Source: Vibrio sp. D404a (GTDB lineage: Bacteria > Pseudomonadota > Gammaproteobacteria > Enterobacterales > Vibrionaceae). Taken from it: a stretch of 64,000 nt of DNA. The notes beneath the pieces are model-generated. The model did no database searches, was not told the DNA's origin, and saw nothing but the letters and a program-made list of their open reading frames with translations. The stretch is taken from assembly GCF_030248535.1 (NCBI RefSeq), contig NZ_JAHGAJ010000017.1:165477-229476 (forward strand), in the 5' to 3' direction. Of this stretch, positions 57,409 through 64,000 are shown piece by piece. Every line of letters begins with the position of its first letter. Within the stretch, counting starts at the first letter, position 1. Both the position numbers and the translations under genes were made by a program.

Positions 57409-60400
57409 ATGCGCTTTACTGATGTTTTTATTAAACGTCCAGTTCTAGCGGTATCCATCAGCTTTTTGATAGCGCTGCTTGGTTTGCAAGCAATCTTCAA
57501 AATGCAGGTGCGTGAATACCCAGAAATGACGAATACCGTGGTAACCGTAACAACGAGTTACTATGGTGCGAGTGCCGATCTTATCCAAGGTTTTATTACT
57601 CAGCCTCTTGAGCAAGCAGTTGCCCAGGCGGATAACATCGACTATATGACTTCATCCTCGGTTCTTGGTAGCTCTACCATTACTGTTAACATGAAGTTGA
57701 ACACGGATCCAAACGCGGCTCTGTCTGACATACTAGCTAAGACGAACTCGGTACGTTCTCAGCTTCCAAAAGAAGCGGAAGATCCAACCGTAACCATGTC
57801 TACTGGTTCGACAACAGCAGTACTCTACATCGGTTTCACCAGTGATGAATTGGCTTCGAGCCAGATTACCGACTATCTAGAGCGTGTAATCAACCCACAG
57901 CTATTTACGGTAAACGGTGTATCGAAGGTTGATCTATATGGTGGTATGAAATACGCACTTCGCGTATGGCTAGACCCGTCAAAAATGGCGGCAGTTGACC
58001 TAACTGCTAGCGATGTGATGACGGTACTGAACGCCAACAACTACCAATCAGCGACGGGCCAAGCGACGGGTGAGTTCGTACTTTACAACGGCAGTGCTGA
58101 TACCCAAGTATCCAATGTTGAAGAGCTAGAGAATCTTGTAGTACGTAGCGGCGAAGGCGAAATTATCCGTCTATCTGACATTGCTAAGGTTTCTCTAGAG
58201 AAGAGCCACGATGTTTACCGAGCAAGTGCCAACGGTCAGGAAGCGGTTGTTGCAGCGATTAACGCAGCACCAAGTGCAAACCCGATCAACATTGCAGCAG
58301 ATGTACTTGAGCTTCTTCCTCAACTAGAGAAGAACCTACCTAGCAACATCTCGATGAACGTGATGTATGACTCGACTATTGCAATCAATGAGTCTATTCA
58401 AGAGGTTATTAAAACCATTCTTGAAGCGGCTTTGATCGTACTGGTCGTTATCACACTGTTCCTAGGTTCGTTCCGTGCAGTACTGATTCCGATCGTTACT
58501 ATTCCACTGTCTCTAATCGGTGTGGCAATGGTAATGCAGGCGATGGGTTTCTCCTGGAACCTGATGACGCTACTGGCGATGGTACTCGCTATCGGTCTGG
58601 TGGTAGATGATGCGATCGTTGTCCTTGAGAACGTCGACCGTCACATCAAGCTTGGTGAATCGCCATTCCGTGCAGCAATCATCGGTACTCGTGAAATCGC
58701 GGTTCCAGTTATTGCAATGACACTGACGCTAGGTGCGGTATATGCGCCAATCGCGATGATGGGTGGTATTACGGGCTCACTATTTAAAGAGTTCGCACTA
58801 ACACTTGCCGGTTCGGTATTTGTATCGGGCATCGTAGCACTGACACTTTCTCCGATGATGTGTTCAAAAATGCTTAAAGCTCACGCTGAGCCAAGCAAGT
58901 TTGAGCAGAAGGTACACAATGTTCTTGATGGCATGACTAACCGTTATGAGCGTATGCTTGGTGCGGTAATGCAGCATCGTCCAGTGTTCATTGGTTTCGC
59001 TATCATCGTATTTGCAAGTCTGCCAATGCTGTTCAAATTTATCCCGAGTGAGCTCGCGCCATCTGAGGATAAAGGTGTAATCATGCTTATGGGTACCGCA
59101 CCATCGAATGCGAACCTAGATTTCATGCAAAACACCATGAATGACGTAAACACGATTCTATCTGATCAACCAGAAGTAGCGTACGCTCAGGTGTTCACTG
59201 GTGTGCCAAACGCAAACCAAGCCTTTGGTATTGCATCTATGGTGCCTTGGAGTGAGCGTGAAACCAGTCAGTCTGACGTTGCTAACCGTGTAGGTGAGTT
59301 AGTTAAAGATGTTCCAGGAATGGCAGTAACGGCGTTCCAAATGCCAGAGCTTCCAGGTGCAGGTTCAGGTCTTCCAATTCAGTTTGTTATTACAACACCA
59401 AACAGCTTTGAGAGCCTTTTCCAGATCACAACTGACATTCTGGCAGAAGTATCTTCAAATCCGCTATTCGTTTACTCAGATCTTGATCTGAACTACGACT
59501 CAGCGACCATGAAGATCAACATCGATAAAGACAAAGCAGGTGCTTACGGCGTGACAATGCAAGATATCGGTATCACGCTAGGTACTATGATGTCAGATGG
59601 TTACGTAAACCGTATCGACCTGAATGGTCGTTCGTACGAAGTTATCCCACAGGTTGAACGTAAGTTCCGTCTGAACCCTGAATCGATGAACAACTACTAC
59701 GTACGTGCAGCTGATGGCAGAGCCGTTCCTCTGGGCAGTTTGATTACCATTGATGTGGTGGCAGAGCCTCGCTCTCTTCCTCACTTCAACCAACTGAACT
59801 CAGCAACGATTGGTGCCGTACCGGCTCCAGGCGCTGCGATGGGTGATGCGATTGCATGGTTTGAGAACATTGCAGAGACCAAACTACCAAGTGGCTACAA
59901 CCATGACTACATGGGTGAGGCTCGCCAGTACGTAACCGAAGGTAGCGCGCTATACGCAACATTTGGTCTAGCACTGGCGATCATCTTCCTAGTACTGGCG
60001 ATTCAGTTCGAGTCAGTGAAGGATCCACTGGTTATCATGGTTTCGGTACCACTGGCGATCTGTGGTGCGTTGATTGCCCTTGCATGGGGTGCAGCAACCA
60101 TGAACATCTACTCACAAGTAGGTTTGATCACACTGGTTGGTCTGATTACCAAGCACGGTATCTTGATCTGTGAGGTGGCAAAAGAAGAGCAACTGCACAA
60201 CAAGAAATCACGTATTGAAGCAGTAATGGAAGCGGCGAAGGTTCGTCTACGTCCTATCCTGATGACAACTGCAGCGATGATCGCAGGTCTTATCCCACTG
60301 ATGTACGCAAGTGGTGCAGGTGCTGCTCAACGCTTCAGTATCGGTATTGTTATCGTTGCTGGTCTAGCAATTGGTACTATCTTCACTCTGTTCGTGTTGC

Positions 60401-60531
60401 CTGTTATCTACAGCTACCTAGCAGAGAAACACAAACCACTACCGGTTTTTGTTGAAGATAAAGACTTAGAGAAACTAGCACGTGTCGATGAAGCGAAAGC
60501 GGCACACCGTGAGTTAGCGGACAACAACTAA
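57409..60531 (+). CDS. vexB: RND-family multidrug efflux pump
   Basis: 1040 residues, about twelve membrane helices and two large periplasmic loops. The proton-relay aspartates are in AIGLVVDDAIVVLENVDRHI (about residues 393-412). The end helices carry GLITLVGLITKHGILICEVA and RLRPILMTTAAMIAGLIPLM. It is of the HAE1 type; in V. cholerae VexB exports bile acids, detergents and some antibiotics. GGAGG lies just before the ATG, 11 bp after vexA. Confidence 0.93.
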   Translation: MRFTDVFIKRPVLAVSISFLIALLGLQAIFKMQVREYPEMTNTVVTVTTSYYGASADLIQGFITQPLEQAVAQADNIDYMTSSSVLGSSTITVNMKLNTDPNAALSDILAKTNSVRSQLPKEAEDPTVTMSTGSTTAVLYIGFTSDELASSQITDYLERVINPQLFTVNGVSKVDLYGGMKYALRVWLDPSKMAAVDLTASDVMTVLNANNYQSATGQATGEFVLYNGSADTQVSNVEELENLVVRSGEGEIIRLSDIAKVSLEKSHDVYRASANGQEAVVAAINAAPSANPINIAADVLELLPQLEKNLPSNISMNVMYDSTIAINESIQEVIKTILEAALIVLVVITLFLGSFRAVLIPIVTIPLSLIGVAMVMQAMGFSWNLMTLLAMVLAIGLVVDDAIVVLENVDRHIKLGESPFRAAIIGTREIAVPVIAMTLTLGAVYAPIAMMGGITGSLFKEFALTLAGSVFVSGIVALTLSPMMCSKMLKAHAEPSKFEQKVHNVLDGMTNRYERMLGAVMQHRPVFIGFAIIVFASLPMLFKFIPSELAPSEDKGVIMLMGTAPSNANLDFMQNTMNDVNTILSDQPEVAYAQVFTGVPNANQAFGIASMVPWSERETSQSDVANRVGELVKDVPGMAVTAFQMPELPGAGSGLPIQFVITTPNSFESLFQITTDILAEVSSNPLFVYSDLDLNYDSATMKINIDKDKAGAYGVTMQDIGITLGTMMSDGYVNRIDLNGRSYEVIPQVERKFRLNPESMNNYYVRAADGRAVPLGSLITIDVVAEPRSLPHFNQLNSATIGAVPAPGAAMGDAIAWFENIAETKLPSGYNHDYMGEARQYVTEGSALYATFGLALAIIFLVLAIQFESVKDPLVIMVSVPLAICGALIALAWGAATMNIYSQVGLITLVGLITKHGILICEVAKEEQLHNKKSRIEAVMEAAKVRLRPILMTTAAMIAGLIPLMYASGAGAAQRFSIGIVIVAGLAIGTIFTLFVLPVIYSYLAEKHKPLPVFVEDKDLEKLARVDEAKAAHRELADNN

Positions 60532-60553
60532 CCTCAAGTTTCACGTTAATCGC

Positions 60554-60581
60554 AAAAAGGTCACTTCGGTGACCTTTTTTT
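60554..60581 (+). terminator. terminator of vexRAB
   Basis: AAAAAGGTCAC-TTCG-GTGACCTTTTTT, an 11-bp stem with a stable tetraloop and T tract. Confidence 0.92.
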
Positions 60582-60651
60582 ATACGCCACAGGCGACATC
60601 TCCACTGCGATTAAATAGAATAGTAGGAAATAATCAGGAGTTTTAATTGAT

Positions 60652-60903
60652 ATGTTTGATCCAAAAAAACTAGAGCAGATTGCGAAACAAATCCATGACT
60701 CTATGCCTCAGCCAGTGAAAGAGCTAGGTTCTGATGTGGACCAAAAGGTTCGCCAAGTTATCCAAGGCCAACTAAACAAGCTAGACGTTGTCAGCCGTGA
60801 AGAGTTCGATGTTCAAACTCAGGTTCTACTGCGTACACGTCAGAAGCTGACTGAGATGGAACAAAAACTAGCAGATCTAGAAGCGAAGCTAGCTGACAAG
60901 TAA
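60652..60903 (+). CDS. ubiK: UbiK, ubiquinone biosynthesis accessory factor
   Basis: 83 residues (YqiC/BMFP family). An amphipathic N-terminal helix ([20 protein letters not shown]) and a C-terminal coiled coil ([20 protein letters not shown]) that trimerises. UbiK helps UbiJ in aerobic ubiquinone synthesis. The AGGAG site is about twelve bases before the ATG, a rather long spacing. It has its own terminator. Confidence 0.92.
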   Translation: MFDPKKLEQIAKQIHDSMPQPVKELGSDVDQKVRQVIQGQLNKLDVVSREEFDVQTQVLLRTRQKLTEMEQKLADLEAKLADK

Positions 60904-60921
60904 GCGTAAATACAGAAATAC

Positions 60922-60956
60922 AAAAGGGTTGATGTGTAAGCATCAACCCTTTTTTA
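60922..60956 (+). terminator. terminator of ubiK
   Basis: AAAAGGGTTGATG and CATCAACCCTTTTTT pair around TGTAAG. Confidence 0.9.
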
Positions 60957-61075
60957 TTCGCTTGTATTCTGGAAAGTATATTCCAAGCAATACTCTTCTA
61001 TTGCTTTAAGGCGTGATTGTGAAGACATACATCGTCCACATCTTCAGGAGCAAGTTAGCGAGCTCTGTAAAAACA

Positions 61076-61108
61076 AAAAGGCTTGGTCAACGGCGACCAA
61101 GCCTTTTA
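61076..61108 (-). terminator. terminator of ilvC
   Basis: AAAAGGCTTGGTC and GACCAAGCCTTTT pair around AACGGC with A/T flanks on both strands. It lies 69 bp past the ilvC stop. Confidence 0.82.
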
Positions 61109-61176
61109 ATTAGATGTTGTGTTTTTTATTTATGACTCCAAATTTTTTGGAGTTCTCTAAATTCTTGCGATGCTAA

Positions 61177-62661
61177 TTAGCCGCCTACTGCGATGCGTTT
61201 CATGTCGCTCATGTAAGCACGTAGCTCTTCACCGATGTACTCAACTGGGTGGTTACGGATAGCTTCGTTCACTTCGATTAGACGAGCATTGTCTACTTGG
61301 TTAGATGATTCACCTAGACCTTTACCAATAACGTCTGTAGATACTGAAGGCATGAACTTCTCACGTAATAGTGGCGTTGCTACGTTTGCAAATAGGTAGT
61401 TACCGTATTCTGCTGTATCAGAGATTACTACGTTCATTTCGTATAGACGCTTACGAGCAACCGTGTTTGCGATTAGTGGAAGCTCATGTAGAGATTCGTA
61501 GTATGCAGACTCATCGATGATGCCAGATGCAGTCATTGCTTCGAACGCTAGCTCAACACCAGCACGAACCATTGCAACCATTAGGATACCGTTGTCGAAG
61601 TACTCTTGCTCAGAGATTTCAACATCACCTTCAGGGTAGTTTTCGAATGCAGTTTGACCTGTTTCTTCACGCCAGCCTAGTAGGTTCGCATCGTCGTTTG
61701 CCCAGTCAGCCATCATAGTGCTAGAGAAATGACCTGTGATTACGTCATCCATGTGCTTGTTGTACAGTGGACGCATAAGCTCTTTTAGCTCTTCAGAAAG
61801 CTCGAACGCTTTGATTTTCGCTGGGTTTGATAGACGGTCCATCATGTGTGTCACACCACCAAACTTTAGTGCTTCCGTAACAGTTTCCCAACCGTACTGT
61901 AGAAGCTTACCTGCGTAGCTCGGGTCAATACCTTCAGCAACCATCTTCTCGTAAGAAACGATAGAACCTGCTTGTAGCATGCCACATAGAATAGTCTGTT
62001 CGCCCACTAGGTCCGATTTCACTTCAGCAACAAATGAAGACTCTAGACAGCCCGCACGGTGACCACCAGTACCAGCAGCCCATGCTTTCGCGATATCCCA
62101 ACCTTCACCCTTTGGATCGTTCTCTGGGTGAACGGCGATAAGAGTCGGAACACCGAAGCCACGCTTGTACTCTTCACGTACTTCTGTACCTGGACACTTA
62201 GGTGCAACCATAACAACCGTTAGGTCTTTACGAATTTGCATGCCTTCTTCAACAATGTTGAAGCCGTGTGAGTAACCTAGTGCAGCACCCTCTTTCATTA
62301 GAGGCATTACTGTCTCAACAACGTTTGTATGCTGTTTGTCTGGAGTTAGGTTGATCACTAGATCTGCTTCAGGGATTAGGTTTTCGTAGCTGTCTACTTC
62401 AAAACCGTTCTCTCTTGCGTTTTTGTAAGATTGACGCTGCTCGTCAATCGCAGCCTGGCGAAGTGCGTACGCTACGTTCAGGCCAGAGTCACGCATGTTT
62501 AGACCTTGGTTCAGGCCTTGAGCACCACAACCAACGATAACGACTTTCTTACCTTTCAGGTAATCCGCTTCAGTTGCAAATTCACTGCGGTCCATGAAAC
62601 GACAACGACCTAATTGGTCTAGCTGCTCGCGTAGGTTTAAAGTATTGAAATAGTTAGCCAT
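61177..62661 (-). CDS. ilvC: ketol-acid reductoisomerase
   Basis: IlvC converts acetolactate or acetohydroxybutyrate into the dihydroxy acid with NADPH and Mg2+ in branched-chain amino-acid synthesis. 494 residues make it the long class II form. The NADPH motif is [20 protein letters not shown] (about 37-56), and [20 protein letters not shown] gives the metal site. The ATG at 62661 has AGGAG eight bases upstream; further upstream in-frame starts lack support. It is divergent from its regulator ilvY. Confidence 0.97.
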   Translation of the reverse strand: MANYFNTLNLREQLDQLGRCRFMDRSEFATEADYLKGKKVVIVGCGAQGLNQGLNMRDSGLNVAYALRQAAIDEQRQSYKNARENGFEVDSYENLIPEADLVINLTPDKQHTNVVETVMPLMKEGAALGYSHGFNIVEEGMQIRKDLTVVMVAPKCPGTEVREEYKRGFGVPTLIAVHPENDPKGEGWDIAKAWAAGTGGHRAGCLESSFVAEVKSDLVGEQTILCGMLQAGSIVSYEKMVAEGIDPSYAGKLLQYGWETVTEALKFGGVTHMMDRLSNPAKIKAFELSEELKELMRPLYNKHMDDVITGHFSSTMMADWANDDANLLGWREETGQTAFENYPEGDVEISEQEYFDNGILMVAMVRAGVELAFEAMTASGIIDESAYYESLHELPLIANTVARKRLYEMNVVISDTAEYGNYLFANVATPLLREKFMPSVSTDVIGKGLGESSNQVDNARLIEVNEAIRNHPVEYIGEELRAYMSDMKRIAVGG

Positions 62662-62773
62662 CTGGGCGCTCCTTTTAAGAATTTTTCCGTTGAGGTCGGT
62701 AGCTTTGTTACCGAATGAGTTCATACTAAAACAGACATGCGGTTGCTTAAAGTGATATATTCACAATTAGTTA

Positions 62774-62788
62774 TTGCAATTAATGCAA
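62774..62788. promoter_or_regulatory. IlvY operator candidate in the ilvC-ilvY divergent region
   Basis: TTGCAATTAATGCAA is an inverted repeat of TTGC arms with LysR-type spacing, 21 bp before ilvY and about 110 bp before the ilvC start. In E. coli, IlvY with substrate activates ilvC from this intergenic region and represses itself. Confidence 0.6.
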
Positions 62789-62808
62789 CGTGGAAACATT
62801 CGTAATAT

Positions 62809-63699
62809 ATGAACATAAAATCATTACAGTTATTCATACATTTGTGTGACAGCAAAAATTTCAGCAAGACTGCGGCGGCGATGCACGTCAGCCCATCGGC
62901 TTTAAGTCGCCAAATACAGAAACTCGAAGATGAAACAGGGCAAGAGCTGCTGATTCGAGATAACCGTAGTGTCGACCTCACTCCAGCAGGAAAACAACTG
63001 CTTCCCGTTGCACTCAATATTGTCAGTGAATGGCAACAGTACAACCTTCATTTAAAGGGCGGAGAGCAAGAGCTGAAAGGTGAGATTCGAATCTTCTGTT
63101 CAGTGACAGCAAGCTATAGTCATTTGCCTGAGTTAATTACTGAGTTTCGAGCTCTCCATCCTTATATTGAATTTAAACTCTCAACGGGCGACCCAGCTCA
63201 AGCAATAGATAAGATCCTCAATGACGAAGTCGATATCGCTATTTCCGCAAAGCCAGATATCCTTCCATCACGCCTGGAGTTTGAAACGATTAGTGATATC
63301 CCGCTATCTGTTATCTCTCCAGCAGGAGTCAGTAGCTTCAGCCAACAACTACAGTCTGAACACATCGATTGGAATGATCTGCCATTCATCATTCCAGAGG
63401 CGGGGACCGCACGTGAGCGTGCCAACGCTTGGTTCAAGAAGCTGAAAATCAAGCCCAATATCTATGCTCAGGTATCTGGCCACGAAGCGATAGTTAGCAT
63501 GGTGGCTCTTGGGTGTGGTATTGGCATTGCTCCAGACGTCGTCATCAATAACAGCCCAGTAAGAGATAAAGTTGAACGCTTAAAGATAGAACCGATCAAA
63601 CCGTTTGAATTAGGCGTATGTTGTAAGCGAGCACAATTGGATAACCCACTTATTCGCGCATTCTGGCAGGTTGCAGAAGGGAAATATTTAACGGATTAA
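62809..63699 (+). CDS. ilvY: LysR-family activator of ilvC
   Basis: 296 residues. A winged helix-turn-helix at the N-terminus (MNIKSLQLFIHLCDSKNFSK, then MHVSPSALSRQIQKLEDE) is followed by a LysR substrate-binding domain (about 90-292), with VSMVALGCGIGIAPDVVINN. Divergent position from ilvC identifies it as IlvY. Only a weak ribosome-binding site is seen. It ends at a good terminator. Confidence 0.95.
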   Translation: MNIKSLQLFIHLCDSKNFSKTAAAMHVSPSALSRQIQKLEDETGQELLIRDNRSVDLTPAGKQLLPVALNIVSEWQQYNLHLKGGEQELKGEIRIFCSVTASYSHLPELITEFRALHPYIEFKLSTGDPAQAIDKILNDEVDIAISAKPDILPSRLEFETISDIPLSVISPAGVSSFSQQLQSEHIDWNDLPFIIPEAGTARERANAWFKKLKIKPNIYAQVSGHEAIVSMVALGCGIGIAPDVVINNSPVRDKVERLKIEPIKPFELGVCCKRAQLDNPLIRAFWQVAEGKYLTD

Positions 63700-63730
63700 T
63701 GGGCGAGATGACTGTTTGGTAGAGACATAG

Positions 63731-63758
63731 AAAAGAGCACGCTAGTGCTCTTTTTTTA
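63731..63758 (+). terminator. terminator of ilvY
   Basis: AAAGAGCAC-GCTA-GTGCTCTTTTTTT. Confidence 0.92.
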
Positions 63759-63786
63759 TTGGCAGAATTCTGATACGACAGAAATG

Positions 63787-63818
63787 AAAAAAGCCCGCTG
63801 ATTTCTCAGCGGGCTTTT
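63787..63818 (-). terminator. terminator after tRNA-Ser (rrn operon end)
   Basis: AAAAGCCCGCTGA-TTTC-TCAGCGGGCTTTT with a T tract on the minus strand just after the tRNA-Ser 3' end. Confidence 0.88.
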
Positions 63819-63824
63819 CAATGG

Positions 63825-63915
63825 TGGTGGAGGGATAGGGATTTGAACCCTAGAACCGCTATTAACGGTTGCCGGTTTTCAAGACCGGTGCTTTCGACCA
63901 CTCAGCCATCCCTCC
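63825..63915 (-). tRNA. tRNA-Ser (TGA)
   Basis: 91 nt class II tRNA with encoded CCA. Acceptor GGAGGGA/TCCCTCC, anticodon TGA in CCGGTCTTGAAAACCGG, and a long variable arm (CAACCGTTAATAGCGGTT). The discriminator base reads A, where serine tRNAs usually have G. It lies about 70 bp downstream of a 5S rRNA and may be part of that rrn operon. Confidence 0.95.
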
Positions 63916-63982
63916 AACAAATTGTCATCAACAGATTAATACACTGTTGAGGTTGTTATTTGCTATGCAAACAACGGAATCA

Positions 63983-64000
63983 AAGCCTGGCGATGTCCTA
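63983..64000 (-). rRNA. 5S rRNA, 3' end (cut by window edge)
   Basis: The last bases, AAGCCTGGCGATGTCCTA, are the complement of the Vibrio 5S rRNA 3' end (TAGGACATCGCCAGGCTT). The rest of the leftward rrn operon is outside the window. The exact 3' end is estimated. Confidence 0.75.

Overview
The window is ordinary chromosomal DNA from a Vibrio (Gammaproteobacteria), most likely chromosome 1. The reasons are the gene families (UspB, VexRAB, IlvY, AsnC), a long Vibrio-type RyhB sRNA between polA and a GNAT gene beside hemB, a tRNA array Arg-His-Pro-His-Pro, and a core order that partly matches Escherichia coli (uspB-uspA-rsmJ-prlC-rlmJ-gor; rmuC-ubiE-ubiJ-ubiB-tatABC-tatD). No prophage, insertion sequence, integron or CRISPR array is visible.

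Layout. 1-4.4 kb: 5' part of polA (cut by the window edge), ryhB with Fur boxes, a GNAT gene, hemB, tatD and a 38-residue CxxC microprotein. 4.5-10.8 kb: a leftward block of housekeeping genes, rmuC, ubiE, ubiJ, ubiB and tatABC, for ubiquinone synthesis and Tat export. 10.9-14.7 kb: an EamA transporter, a ulaBAC-type PTS cassette and a small gene with a phage-style beta motif. 15-30.4 kb: BaiN/HI0933-type flavoprotein, uspB, ftnA, uspA, a second EamA transporter, a Lys-rich Cys protein, rsmJ, a GGDEF/EAL receptor, asnC, prlC, rlmJ, a GST-like protein, gor and a DUF6482 protein. 30.4-31.7 kb: an orphan NqrB paralogue.

31.9-44.4 kb is the accessory heart of the window. A tightly coupled operon encodes a membrane Ser/Thr kinase, a secreted protein, an ECF sigma factor and another exported protein. 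Next come a convergent beta-barrel outer-membrane protein and two large paralogous lipoproteins. Kinase and sigma resemble the PknT/EcfP pair of Vibrio parahaemolyticus, in which the kinase activates the sigma factor by threonine phosphorylation. The two lipoprotein genes share a promoter-like element, TTTACGG-N16-CGT, with ECF spacing. All four exported proteins of the plus strand appear to share a Cys-bearing C-terminal module. I infer a kinase-switched sigma regulon that remodels the cell surface.

44.4-51.3 kb: a SPOR-domain protein and a peptide-type ABC importer operon. 51.3-52.7 kb: a long non-coding stretch, a tRNA-Pro-derived pseudo-element and five tRNA genes. 53-64 kb: a cytochrome c5, rep, vexRAB (TetR regulator plus RND efflux pump), ubiK, ilvC/ilvY with a shared operator, tRNA-Ser and the 3' end of a 5S rRNA, which places an rrn operon just beyond the right edge.

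Starts were chosen by ribosome-binding site and family length. All function calls come from reading the sequence; no database search was run.
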